A DNA stretch of 64,000 nucleotides from the NCBI GenBank assembly GCA_016714895.1, contig JADKBV010000011.1, forward strand, positions 1 through 64,000, in the 5' to 3' direction. A program made the position numbers and the translations under genes. Every line of letters starts with the position of its first letter. The first letter of the stretch is position 1. This document shows positions 30,280-39,945 of the stretch, piece by piece. Source of the DNA: Saprospiraceae bacterium (lineage in GTDB: Bacteria; Bacteroidota; Bacteroidia; Chitinophagales; Saprospiraceae). The notes under the pieces were generated by a model that saw only the letters and a list, made by a program, of their open reading frames with translations, was not told the DNA's origin and searched no databases.

Positions 30280-31376
30280 TGGAGAATAATTATATTGGGT
30301 TAGATTTAATACGAGGATTGGCTGCACTCGCTGTGGCTTTAGGTCATATTAGAGCATTGGTTTTGAAACCACTTTCTGAGACGACTTTAGATTTATTTGG
30401 TAAAATAATATATTTTTTAACTGGTTTTGGTTATCAAGCTGTGATGGTGTTTTTTGTCTTAAGTGGCTTTTTTATTACTCGATCAGTTGATAACAGTTTT
30501 AAAAATAAAGCATGGTCACTAAATTTATACATTATAAACAGAATGAGCCGGCTTTGGGTTGTTCTTATTCCCTGTTTAGTAATGACATATATTTTTGATT
30601 ATATAGGATTAATGTATTATAGTAATGCTCCATTTTATGCTGGGACAATGTCTCACATGGATATAATTTCAGTTGAAAGTACGCTATCGCCATTGAATTT
30701 TTTAGGTAATTTGTTCTTTCTTCAAACAATTTTGACTCCTACACTTGGATCAAATGGTCCTTTATGGAGCTTAAGTTATGAATTTTGGTTTTATTTTTTA
30801 ATTGCAATTATATATATTCTTATATATCAGGCTAAGTTCAAATTACTTACTATTTTTATTGGATTTATAACTGTAATTTTCATCTTTATCTACAATCCTA
30901 AAATATTGGGTTATTTTTTAATTTTTTTAATGGGTTCTTCTGTTTATTTATTTCATAAATTTAAACCTGATTTTATAATAAAAAAATATTACAAAATTCT
31001 CATATACTTATTATTTATTATTGTTTTGGTATTAGCCAGGTTTAATATGATTGATTCAATAAAACTTGATTTTTTGATGGGTATTGTTTCATCATTTGTA
31101 ATTTTAGATTTGCTAAAAACTGAATTTTCAGGAATTATTAAACAAATTTCATTATTTTCTTCCAAAATATCCTATACTTTATATTTGTTTCATTTACCAT
31201 TTACTGCATTTTTAACTGCAATGATTGGTTTTCAATACCAAGAATATAACTTTATAAATGCTATTCTTTATATATTTCTTTGCATTTTTATTATTGGTGT
31301 TTCATATTTCGTCTGGTATATTTTTGAAAGGAATACAATTCTCATAAAAAAATGGATAATTAAAAAGTTTAATTAA
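30279..31376 (+). CDS. Acyltransferase-3 (OafA/YrhL-type) membrane acyltransferase
   Basis: This intact 365-residue protein has about 10 hydrophobic segments. The family N-terminus is NYIGLDLIRGLAALAVALGH, and the conserved His is in GHIRALV near residue 23. FFVLSGFFITRS and the later GPLWSLSYEFWFYF are diagnostic. These enzymes move acetyl groups across the inner membrane onto polysaccharides. The gene is clearly more AT-rich than its two neighbours, which suggests separate acquisition. It overlaps asnB by one base. Confidence 0.86.
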   Translation: MENNYIGLDLIRGLAALAVALGHIRALVLKPLSETTLDLFGKIIYFLTGFGYQAVMVFFVLSGFFITRSVDNSFKNKAWSLNLYIINRMSRLWVVLIPCLVMTYIFDYIGLMYYSNAPFYAGTMSHMDIISVESTLSPLNFLGNLFFLQTILTPTLGSNGPLWSLSYEFWFYFLIAIIYILIYQAKFKLLTIFIGFITVIFIFIYNPKILGYFLIFLMGSSVYLFHKFKPDFIIKKYYKILIYLLFIIVLVLARFNMIDSIKLDFLMGIVSSFVILDLLKTEFSGIIKQISLFSSKISYTLYLFHLPFTAFLTAMIGFQYQEYNFINAILYIFLCIFIIGVSYFVWYIFERNTILIKKWIIKKFN

Positions 31377-31380
31377 AATA

Positions 31381-32535
31381 TTGAAACCAAAAATCATTCG
31401 GATTACCACAGTTCCGGTTTCCATGAATATCATTCTTAAGGGACAACTGGCTTACATGAATCAGTTTTACGAAGTAGTCGGTGTGACAGGGAGAGATGAA
31501 AAACATTTTTGTGAGATTGCACAAAGAGAGGGTATCAGAATGATTCCCATTGAACTTTCAAGAGTAATATCTCCGTTTAAGGACCTGAAGTCTTTATTCC
31601 AAATGTATTTTATGATGCTTAGGGAAAAGCCTGACATTGTACATACACATACGCCCAAAGCCGGATTGATCGGATTACTGGCTGCTAAATTAGCTGGTGT
31701 GCCTGTCAGACTACATACGGTAGGTGGCATACCCTGGATGGAAGTTTTTGGATTTAAAAGGAACATGTTGAAGCAAATCGAAAAAATCACTTATGGTCTT
31801 GCTCACAGAGTTTATCCTAATTCAAAAGGGTTGATTCAATTTATCCATGAACAAAAAATTTGTCCTTCTGAAAAGGTTAAACTTCTTGCAAACGGTGGTT
31901 CTAATGGAATCAATACAGATTATTTTGTTCCACAGCCCGAACTTAAACAAACATTGAGGTTAAAACAAGGTATAAATGATAATGAAATTGTACTTGGCTT
32001 TGTAGGCAGGATGGCCAGGGAAAAGGGCATAAATGAATGGCTGACCGCTTTTGAAGAAGTCAGAAAACAGTTTAAAGTTAAAATACTTTTGATCGGATTG
32101 TTCGAAAAAACCTATGGCGGACTGACCTCTGAGGTCGAAGAAAAAATTCAAAATGATCCGGATATTCTTTTTTTAGGAAGATTTGATGATGTGCGCCCAT
32201 ATTATAATATGATGGATATTTTTGTTTTTCCCAGTTACAGAGAGGGATTTCCGAATGCAGTATTGGAAGCCTGCGCTATGGGTCTGCCTGTCATTGCCAC
32301 GGACATAAACGGTTGTAATGAAATCATCCAAAACGGTGTAAATGGTATTTTGATAAAGCCCAAGTCATCCGAAGCAATTTATAAAGCATTGTTAAATCTT
32401 TTGGAAAATAAAGAATTAAGACTTAAGTTGGGAGAGCAGGCCAGAACAGAAGTCGTTAAAAAATTCAGAAGGGAAAACATCTGGAGAGCACTGAAAGATG
32501 AATATGATACTTTTTTAATAAACAGAAGAACATAA
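31381..32535 (+). CDS. GT4-family glycosyltransferase (CapM/PglA-like)
   Basis: This 384-residue GT-B enzyme starts at TTG 31381. It has VHTHTPKAGLIGLLAAKLAG in the acceptor half and LGFVGRMAREKGINEWLTA plus FPSYREGFPNAVLEACAMG in the donor half, the usual E-x7-E region. The HTHTPKAG motif is shared with the CapM/PglA/TuaC-like group, which often adds the second sugar to the lipid carrier. The GT at 48223 is a more distant relative. It is followed after 1 bp by the second deacetylase-like gene. Confidence 0.86.
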   Translation: MKPKIIRITTVPVSMNIILKGQLAYMNQFYEVVGVTGRDEKHFCEIAQREGIRMIPIELSRVISPFKDLKSLFQMYFMMLREKPDIVHTHTPKAGLIGLLAAKLAGVPVRLHTVGGIPWMEVFGFKRNMLKQIEKITYGLAHRVYPNSKGLIQFIHEQKICPSEKVKLLANGGSNGINTDYFVPQPELKQTLRLKQGINDNEIVLGFVGRMAREKGINEWLTAFEEVRKQFKVKILLIGLFEKTYGGLTSEVEEKIQNDPDILFLGRFDDVRPYYNMMDIFVFPSYREGFPNAVLEACAMGLPVIATDINGCNEIIQNGVNGILIKPKSSEAIYKALLNLLENKELRLKLGEQARTEVVKKFRRENIWRALKDEYDTFLINRRT

Positions 32536-32536
32536 T

Positions 32537-33616
32537 GTGTCTCTAAAATCATACTTAAAAAATATTCCTGGCATAAGGACAAAACGAAAAATTGTATGCT
32601 TTTCAGTGGACGATTTCGGAAATGTTTTATTGCATTCAAAATCCACCAGAGAATCGCTCAGAAAATCCGGATTACCGATAGATCAATCCAGGTTTTCACA
32701 ATTAGATATTCTTGAAAACCATGATGATCTCATTGGATTATTTGAAGTTTTGACTTCTGTAAAGGACAAAAATGGAAAACCTGCGTGTTTTACAGCTTTT
32801 GCTATGAGTGCCAATATTGATTTTGATGCTTTGGAAAAAAATAGTTGGTCGAAATATGAATATCAATCTTTGCCGGAGACTTTCAGTACCTTACCGGGAT
32901 ACGAAAAAGGGTGGGAAAGCAGGAAGGAAGGTATGGAAAAAAAATTGCTCATACCTGAATTTCACGGGCGGGAACATCTAAATATTGGTTTTCTTGAAAA
33001 TGGTATGAAGAAAAAAGATCCTGATATTATGGCCAACCTGCAAAACAGGTCGTGGGCTGCTTTAGATTATCAGGGAAGGGTTGGCTTTACTGAGGCTTTT
33101 TCTTTTAACCACTTTTCGGAAGTAACCGAACATCATAAAATTATTGAATCAGGCTTGATGTTGTTTGAAAGTATTTTTGGAAAAAAAGCAAGCCATTTTA
33201 ATGCACCTGGCGCAAGAGAACATAACAGCCTGCATAAAACAATTAAAAACGCAGGTGTACGAATCATTGATGCTGACTTCATTCAAAACGAACATCAGGG
33301 AGAAGGAAAGTATCAGAAAATATATAATCCTTTTGGAAAAAAGAATAAGGACGGTCTGAATACAGTGTTCCGTAATTGTGTATTTGAACCCAATCTGTCT
33401 GAAAAATCTGATTGGGTAGACAGCTGCCTGAAAGAAATTGACATAGCATTTACGTGTGGAAAAATAGCAAACATTTCAAGCCACAGGGTCAATTTTGTTG
33501 GAGGAATTGAGCCGAACAACAGAGATTTTGGATTGAAGGAATTAAAAAGATTGTTGCATGCCATTATGAAAAAATGGCCGGAAGTTGAGTTTTTATCAAT
33601 AAGTGAAGTTATATAA
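32537..33616 (+). CDS. Deacetylase-like protein of a poorly described family, copy B
   Basis: Paralogue of the gene at 18945, 359 residues, GTG start. It keeps the three blocks in order: VCFSVDDFGNVLLHS near residue 20, LIPEFHGREHLNIGF near residue 140, and SHRVNFVGGIEPNNRDFGL near residue 315. Between the blocks the two proteins differ a lot, so they probably use different substrates. Conserved Asp-Asp and His residues suggest metal-dependent hydrolysis as in polysaccharide deacetylases, but this is inferred. The next two genes, overlapping or closely spaced, encode an adenylating CapK-like enzyme and an ATP-grasp protein, so the three may form one modification module. Confidence 0.6.
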   Translation: MSLKSYLKNIPGIRTKRKIVCFSVDDFGNVLLHSKSTRESLRKSGLPIDQSRFSQLDILENHDDLIGLFEVLTSVKDKNGKPACFTAFAMSANIDFDALEKNSWSKYEYQSLPETFSTLPGYEKGWESRKEGMEKKLLIPEFHGREHLNIGFLENGMKKKDPDIMANLQNRSWAALDYQGRVGFTEAFSFNHFSEVTEHHKIIESGLMLFESIFGKKASHFNAPGAREHNSLHKTIKNAGVRIIDADFIQNEHQGEGKYQKIYNPFGKKNKDGLNTVFRNCVFEPNLSEKSDWVDSCLKEIDIAFTCGKIANISSHRVNFVGGIEPNNRDFGLKELKRLLHAIMKKWPEVEFLSISEVI

Positions 33617-33625
33617 ATACCTGAA

Positions 33626-34924
33626 GTGAATATAAGAAAAAAAATTTATTTTCTAAAGGACAAATATTTACATAATAGTGTGGTGAAAAATCATCTTGAT
33701 GATATCAGGGAACATTATTTTTTTTATCATACTGATGTGAATGAACAAAAAAGAAAGGAAAGGCTGAAAAGAATTCTTAAATATGCAAAAAACAATGTTC
33801 CGTATTATCAACATTTTCAGGGTTTGGAATTATGCGATTTTCCTGTGGTCAATAAAAGTATGATAAAAGAAAATTATGAAAACTTTTTGTCTAAAAAGTT
33901 TGATATGGATAAATTGTTTTATGTGACCACAAGTGGTTCTACCGGAACTCCCTTTAAAAGTTATCGCGATGCTGTAAAAACAGAAAGACATAATGCAGAC
34001 AATATTTTTTTTAATGAATTGGCCGGAGGTGATGTCGGTATGAAATTGTACTATTTCCGGGTTTGGAATAACATCAACCGGAAAAATATTTTCAAAAAAA
34101 TCATTCAGAATATAGTTGAAGTTGACGCCAATGATTTTACTGAAACATATGTTCGGGAGTTGGTTAGAAAAACAGAAAAGGATACTTCCCAAAAGTTTAT
34201 GTTGTCCTATGCATCTTCTTATGAAGCTCTTGCGATGATGATGAAGAGTCTGGGTTTTATGGATATAAAAACAAGGATGAACGGGATTATTTCCATGTCG
34301 GAATCTTTACCGGATCAAACCAGGGATTTTCTGGAAAAAGCATTTCACTCAAAGGTTATTTCCAGATATTCAAATATGGAAAACGGGTTTATCGCTCAGC
34401 AATGTACAGAACACAAAAATGAGTATCATCTGAATTCCGGGAGTTTTCTGGTGGAAATTTTATCATTGGAAGGAGACTTTCATGTAAAAGATGGTGAACC
34501 GGGTCGCATTGTGGTTACGGATTATTTCAATTATGCAATGCCATTCATCAGATATGATACCGGAGACATAGGTGTAAAATCAGAATCTGAATGTAAGCTA
34601 AAAGGTCCTGTATTGATGAAAGTTGAAGGCAGGAGAACAGATTTTATTTTTTCCACAAGCGATAAGATGTTGTCTCCGCACATTATTACAAACACCATGT
34701 GGAAATTTCCTAATGTGGAGCAATTTCAGTTTATTCAGCAAGAAAAGAAGATATATCTGCTGAAGTTAAATTCAAAAGTAAGGGTTGATGAAAAATTTTT
34801 GGAAAAAGAATTTAAAAGTTTTCTGGGTGATGATGCTGTGATCGTCCTTGAATATGTCCATGAAATACCACTATTATCTTCAGGAAAACGTAAAAAAGTA
34901 ATCAACGAATACAAAACATTGTGA
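33626..34924 (+). CDS. CapK/PaaK-like AMP-binding adenylating enzyme
   Basis: This intact 432-residue member of the phenylacetate-CoA ligase/CapK branch of adenylating enzymes starts with GTG. The phosphate-binding loop is VTTSGSTGTPFKSYRD near residue 103. ISRYSNMENGFIAQQC and MPFIRYDTGDIG follow, then LLSSGKRKKVINEY with the C-terminal Lys region. It should activate a carboxylic acid as the acyl-AMP and may pass it to CoA or an amine. CapK-like genes are common in capsule loci but their substrates are rarely known. The stop overlaps the GTG of the ATP-grasp gene (GTGA). Confidence 0.82.
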   Translation: MNIRKKIYFLKDKYLHNSVVKNHLDDIREHYFFYHTDVNEQKRKERLKRILKYAKNNVPYYQHFQGLELCDFPVVNKSMIKENYENFLSKKFDMDKLFYVTTSGSTGTPFKSYRDAVKTERHNADNIFFNELAGGDVGMKLYYFRVWNNINRKNIFKKIIQNIVEVDANDFTETYVRELVRKTEKDTSQKFMLSYASSYEALAMMMKSLGFMDIKTRMNGIISMSESLPDQTRDFLEKAFHSKVISRYSNMENGFIAQQCTEHKNEYHLNSGSFLVEILSLEGDFHVKDGEPGRIVVTDYFNYAMPFIRYDTGDIGVKSESECKLKGPVLMKVEGRRTDFIFSTSDKMLSPHIITNTMWKFPNVEQFQFIQQEKKIYLLKLNSKVRVDEKFLEKEFKSFLGDDAVIVLEYVHEIPLLSSGKRKKVINEYKTL

Positions 34925-35994
34925 GTTTAAATATTTTAGTTACAGGGGTAGGAGGACCGACCCCGAGATCTTTTGCGAGAGCGATAAAAGAAATCGGAAA
35001 TTATAAAAATTACCGACTAATCGGAACAGATATACATCCTTATGCCATAGGTTTGTATCAGAGAGAATTGTTTGATGAAGGGTTGATTACACCAAAATCC
35101 AACATGCCGGAATACTGGGACGTTATGGAAAAAATTATTTCTGATTATAGAATTGATATTGCAGTAATTTTGCCTGAACAAGAAGTCCTTGCGTGGAGTG
35201 AAAGACAAGAAGAAGGTCAGCTCCCATGTAAATCTTTGATTCCGCCAAAAGCTGCAGTTGAAAAAATGTTGGATAAAGGAATTCTGACTAATGCACTTAC
35301 TTCAAGTGGATTGGTACCTGCTTCTGTGATCATTGACAGAGACGATCCGGATCTTCAACAGAAAACAGAAAATCGTTTGACTTATCCGTATTGGATCAGG
35401 TCAGCTACCGGATCATCAGGTTTGGGTTCTTTTAAAATTGAAAGATGGGAAGATTTGGAAAGATGGATATTGATCAATAAAGATATATCTAATTTTATTG
35501 CCTCATCTTTCCTTCCGGGAAGGAACCTGGCTTGTAAATTGTTATATTTTGACGGGCAACTGATCAGAGCTGCATGTGCAGAAAGGGTCAATTACATTAT
35601 GGCTAAAGTGGCGCCTTCAGGAATAACAGGAAATACATCTTTCGGAAGATTGATAAATGACACCAGGGTATTTGAAACAGCCAAAAATGCCATGGATATC
35701 ATGTTTGAGCATACAGGCGCAAATAAACATGGTTTTTACACAGTTGATCTCAAGGAAGACATAAATGGCATTCCGAAGATAACAGAAATTAACGTAAGAC
35801 ATGTAGCCTTTACACAATGTTTTGCCGCTGCCGGAGCTAATTTATGTGAAGATACCATCAGACTTTTGGACCATGACCCACATTTTGTAAATGAATTTCA
35901 TTTATATCATTTTGATGATGATGTAATCTTTTTGAGGAATGTAGATGAAAGACCAATTTTGTTGCATGAAAAAAATCTGAGATCGGAAATATAG
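34921..35994 (+). CDS. CarB/PylC-like ATP-grasp protein
   Basis: This 357-residue protein starts with GTG overlapping the capK stop. The N-terminal pre-grasp domain begins NILVTGVGGPTPRSFARAI. The ATP-grasp part has YPYWIRSATGSSGLGSFKI near residue 155 and KITEINVRHVAFTQCF near residue 287, with the Glu and Asn expected to bind Mg-ATP. This group ligates small carboxylates to amines or makes acyl phosphates. Together with the deacetylase-like and CapK-like genes it may install a new acyl or aminoacyl group on a freed amine. It differs from the ATP-grasp domain of the 21912 fusion. Confidence 0.8.
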   Translation: MSLNILVTGVGGPTPRSFARAIKEIGNYKNYRLIGTDIHPYAIGLYQRELFDEGLITPKSNMPEYWDVMEKIISDYRIDIAVILPEQEVLAWSERQEEGQLPCKSLIPPKAAVEKMLDKGILTNALTSSGLVPASVIIDRDDPDLQQKTENRLTYPYWIRSATGSSGLGSFKIERWEDLERWILINKDISNFIASSFLPGRNLACKLLYFDGQLIRAACAERVNYIMAKVAPSGITGNTSFGRLINDTRVFETAKNAMDIMFEHTGANKHGFYTVDLKEDINGIPKITEINVRHVAFTQCFAAAGANLCEDTIRLLDHDPHFVNEFHLYHFDDDVIFLRNVDERPILLHEKNLRSEI

Positions 35995-36004
35995 AATATA
36001 AATT

Positions 36005-36025
36005 AAGGGTTTCCCCCTTTTTTTT
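36005..36025 (+). terminator. Possible weak intrinsic terminator
   Basis: AAGGG at 36005-36009 can pair with CCCTT at 36015-36019, followed by a run of T residues to 36025. The stem is only five pairs, so it would be weak. It lies just after the ATP-grasp stop and before a candidate promoter. Confidence 0.3.
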
Positions 36026-36110
36026 GGGTAAAAATGTCATGGAAAGTATTGATTTTTATTTTTTGTCAAACAATATATAAAAAAAATACATTATATATCC
36101 TGCAAGTGAT

Positions 36111-36118
36111 TATATTTG
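36111..36118 (+). promoter_or_regulatory. Candidate Bacteroidota -7 box
   Basis: TATATTTG at 36111-36118 matches the TAnnTTTG consensus and lies 27 bp before the ATG of the second beta-helix gene. No TTTG is seen about 19 bp upstream, so only the -7 element is supported. Confidence 0.35.
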
Positions 36119-36145
36119 CAAATCAGCGAATAGAGGTAGGAAAAC

Positions 36146-38411
36146 ATGACAGGGAGATTTTTTTGGGTTTTAGTTCTTTTTTTTATAATAACATGTGTCA
36201 AAGCTCAGGAAGGGGCTGTAGGAGGAGTACATATTTTTTCTGATACAACATTTACAAAAACCAACATCATTGAGGGATGGACCCAACCGGATTCATTATT
36301 TGATGGTCTCAGGGCAGTTGTATATTTTCATGATGGAATAAAATATTTCAAATATAAAGATGATCATTGGTTGTATGATCAGGATTCCTTATATGAAACA
36401 TGTCAAGGTGTTTTCAATAATTATAATGAATTGAAAAAGACAAATCCATTGATGGCATGCCAGATTGTCAGAGTAAAAGATTTTAAAGATACTATCCAGA
36501 ATAAAATTTATCTTGTAACGGGAGGATTGTTTTTGAAAGATTCTTTAGGTACAGAAGACAGAGGGACGGTTATTGCATCTGATTCCAGCGGTGTGATGTG
36601 GCGAACAATCCATGGAAATGATATTTTTCCGGATTGGTGGTCAGGTGTCAAAGACAGTAAAAAAATTCAAAAAGCAGTGTCCTATGCTGGAAACGGAGGA
36701 AAAGTTGTTTTCACCAATAGAGAGTATGTAATTGATGACGAAATTTTCTTAGACTCGTTGCAAAACCTACATCTGAATGGTAGAAAGGCTACCTTAAAAG
36801 CGGCTCCCGGAGCTGCACGAAATGCCACACTCAGCGCACCATACAATGAAGGGAGTTATAGTATAGAGGTAGAGTCAGTTCCGGCATCATGGGAACCCGG
36901 TGATATTTTAATTTTGATTGCTGATCAAACCAATGATGGGACTTCGGGAACATCTCAAATTGATAGTATAACAGGAAACACTGTATATTTAAAATATTAT
37001 TTTACCAGCCAATTTGGTGGTTTGTTTCCTTCGCAGCCAGCCGGTAAAAAGGTGATAAAAAATATTAATATCGTTAGAGGAAAACCCTCAGAAGAACATG
37101 GTGGGCTAGGAAGTGCCGGTTATAATAAAGGTACCATTATTGAAAACTTTATATTTGATGGGAATAAACAGGATGAAAATGAAGTATCTTTATCATGGTC
37201 AGTCAACAATTTAATTGCATTACATGGAAGGGGTTCTGAAATAAGGTCATGTAAGTTTATCAACGCACCGTCTGAGGTCATTACCGGGCACGGAATAAAT
37301 GTACATGATAATGTTTTTGAAAATTGTAATGGTTCGGTATATCATTTGTCAGCACATGATACAACTTTTTTGGAATCATATCCTGCTTATTTTGTAAATA
37401 ATTCTGTGATAAATTGTAACAACAGCCACAATATCAGTGGTCATAATGAGGGTTTAATCTCATTTAGTTGGAATGGAGGATATGTAGTAGTCAATGGTAA
37501 TTATTTTGTATCAGGCAATTCCTCAAACGGGGTTATTGGATCATTACAAGGTTATGGCATGGGAGCACATGACAGGGAAATTGTGATTTTATCAAATAAT
37601 TATTGTAAGGGTTTTCAATTTATTGTTTTTGGTTCACATCAGACTTCGACCAGGTCTTTAATGATAACAGGTAATATTTTTGAGGATTGTACTTATTTAG
37701 CCCCCAACCCTAAAATGGATTTTTCAGTTAAAGTTTGTGGAAATGTTCAGGTAGGAACCACCAATTTCGGAATTGACTTCCGAAATAGTTGTCAGTATCA
37801 GGCATTTATTGACCAATCTTTGGGTTATGGTAAAAATTCATTATCATCAACAGATAAATATTACAATTCAGCTTTTGGAAATTATTCTCTTGAATCAACT
37901 ACTTCAGGTGATTTTAACGCAGCATTAGGCAATAGTGCCGGAAAAAGTAATCTACAGGGAAATAGGAATACGTTTTTAGGAACTTGGTCCGGGGTGAGTA
38001 TGACTGGAGGGGACGATAATACCATAGTAGGATTTTGGGCCAGAGGATCATCGATTTCATTAAGCGGAGATAAAAATGTTCACATAGGATCTGAGCGGGG
38101 CAGGTCAAATAATGGAGATGGAAATGTATTTATTGGTTATTCTGCCGGAAGGTATATGGAAGGAAGCAATCAATTGGTTATTCACAACAATGAAAGCAAC
38201 AGTCCTTTGATTTTTGGAAAATTTGATGAAAGGAAAGTTGAAATTAATGGCTCTATGGAGTATAAACGGTCCAAATTTTTTTAGGCTACCCAGAATTACA
38301 AATACAGAAAGAGATAATCTTATTGATCTTGAAGGAGGGGAAATGATTTATAACACTTCTGAAAATAAATTACAACTATTCAACGGAAGTATTTGGATTG
38401 ATCTTCATTGA
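36146..38411 (+). CDS. Secreted beta-helix protein with YadA-like head repeats and fibre-like C-terminus, frameshifted
   Basis: The signal peptide is FFWVLVLFFIITCVKAQ (residues 5-21). GNDIFPDWWSGVKDSKKIQK near residue 155 marks the start of a pectate-lyase-like beta-helix, with rungs such as IRSCKFINAPSEVITGHGIN up to about residue 570. Residues about 572-690 carry repeats of the type NAALGNSAGKSN, NTFLGTWSGVS, NTIVGFWARGS and NVFIGYSAGR, like the head of trimeric YadA-type adhesins. A shift in the T7 run at 38276-38282 then leads to FFRLPRITNTERDNLIDLEG and GSIWIDLH, as in phage tail-fibre ends. It may be a trimeric polysaccharide-binding or depolymerising fibre. It is related in its early part to the protein at 15159. 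Confidence 0.72.
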
Positions 38412-38414
38412 TGG

Positions 38415-39131
38415 ATGTATAATATTGTAAAAAGGTTATTCGATATTATTTTTTCAGTCACAGGTCTCCTGTTACTTCTTCCCCTTTTTATCCCCATCAT
38501 GATTTTATTAAAACTCACCGGAGAAGGAGAAGTGTATTACCGACAGGAAAGAGTTGGTTTTCAATATAAAACATTCGGCATTCTGAAATTTGCCACCATG
38601 CTCAAAAACAGCGCAAAGATGGACAGTGGTCTGGTGACTGTAAGAAAAGATCCCAGAATAACCCCTTTGGGAGGATTTTTGCGCCGTTATAAAATCAATG
38701 AATTACCCCAACTTTGGAATGTTTTTTCAGGAGAAATGAGTTTTGTCGGACCACGACCGCTTCCGGAAAGCAGTGTGGTGAAATACAGCGATGTTGTCAA
38801 GAAAATCCTTTATAAAAACAGACCGGGCATAACGGGTATCGGTAGTTTGATTTTCAGAGATGAAGAAAAACTGGTAACTTGTTGGAAAAATGCCGGAGGT
38901 GAGCCGTTGGATTACTACAGAACCTACATATATCCATATAAAGGAATGTTGGAAAAATGGTATTATGACAACATCAGTTTTATTACTGACGTAAAGATTC
39001 TTTTATTGACAGGCTGGTCTATTTTTGACAGTCATTCAAATCTGCCTTATCGTTTTTTCAGGAATCTGCCAGGAAAACCTAAAGAATTGGACGAAAAGTG
39101 GATATTGACCAGATATGAAATGAAGGCATGA
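38415..39131 (+). CDS. Initiating sugar-phosphate transferase (PglC/WcaJ-like), copy 1
   Basis: This 238-residue enzyme should load the first sugar-1-phosphate onto undecaprenyl phosphate. One N-terminal hydrophobic re-entrant helix (VTGLLLLLPLFIPIMILLKL) is followed by YYRQERVG, the KFATMLKNS region, PLGGFLRRYKINELPQLWNV and FVGPRPLPESS. These are hallmarks of monotopic phosphoglycosyl transferases. An extended C-terminus after residue 165 includes a second hydrophobic patch (ITDVKILLLTGWSIF). A paralogue lies at 42491. The ATG of the DUF218 gene overlaps its stop (ATGA). Confidence 0.87.
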   Translation: MYNIVKRLFDIIFSVTGLLLLLPLFIPIMILLKLTGEGEVYYRQERVGFQYKTFGILKFATMLKNSAKMDSGLVTVRKDPRITPLGGFLRRYKINELPQLWNVFSGEMSFVGPRPLPESSVVKYSDVVKKILYKNRPGITGIGSLIFRDEEKLVTCWKNAGGEPLDYYRTYIYPYKGMLEKWYYDNISFITDVKILLLTGWSIFDSHSNLPYRFFRNLPGKPKELDEKWILTRYEMKA

Positions 39132-39882
39132 TTTTTTTTTTAAAATGGGTCATCAATTTTTTTATCATTCCATTAAATGTTTTTTGGCTTCTGATCATTT
39201 TTGCTTTTTTATGGAGGAATTCTAAACCCAAAAGAACCCGGAACATTATATATTTTTCGGTCTTTTGGCTTGTAATCACCGGGACAAAATTTGTTCCTGA
39301 TCTTTTAGTCTATGGTCTCGAAAAACAATATCCAACCTTCATGCCGGATTCAAGTTTATTCAACAAACCTGTAATCGTATTGGGCGGGGGAAGTGTATGA
39401 TGTGACCATTTTCACCTCAGGACAGACTGGTGGCCGGTTCTTTGGCAAGGTTGAATGAAGGCATTCGTGTATATTATGTTTTGGGTCGTCCAACCATGAT
39501 TTTTTCAGGTTATTCGTCAAAAAAAGGAGTGACGCAGGCTATGATAACCAAAGATTCGGCCATTTGTCTGGGTATTCCCGAAAACAAAATTTCTATTCTG
39601 GAAGACCCGACTACTACCGAAGAAGAAGCATTGGCCTATAAAAAATATTTTGGACAAAAACATCCAAATCTGATTTTGGTTACCAGCGATATTCACATGC
39701 CAAGGGCTATGTATTTATTTAGGAAGGCAGGTTTGAATCCGGTGGCAGCACCTTCAGATCATATCCTCAGAAAAGATCACACCCTTAATTCCTTTTGGTG
39801 GAGTTCTCACAAAAACAATTTTGATAAATTTTCTGCCGCCTTGCATGAATATATAGGATTGATTTGGGCGAAGATATCATGA
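39128..39882 (+). CDS. DUF218/YdcF-SanA-like membrane protein, frameshifted
   Basis: Two N-terminal hydrophobic segments (residues about 5-25 and 35-52) are followed by the DUF218 domain that starts KPVIVLGGG. The frame changes at about 39386-39391 (G5 run) and again at 39409-39412 (T4 run, probably one T too many). Repair gives VYDVTISPQDRLVAGSLARL. The rest contains EDPTTTEEEALAYKK and LILVTSDIHMPRAMYLFRKA, which are typical of the family. YdcF/SanA/ElyC proteins affect envelope polymer assembly through undecaprenyl lipid use, but the reaction is unclear. Confidence 0.78.
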
Positions 39883-39945
39883 ATCGAAAGTTCTCTGAAT
39901 TAACTAATCACCAAATTAACAAATCACCAATCAGACATTATAACA

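Noticed and set aside
36146..38411. Prophage remnant
   Set aside because: Only the fibre-like protein ends are phage-like; no capsid, terminase, portal or integrase gene is near.
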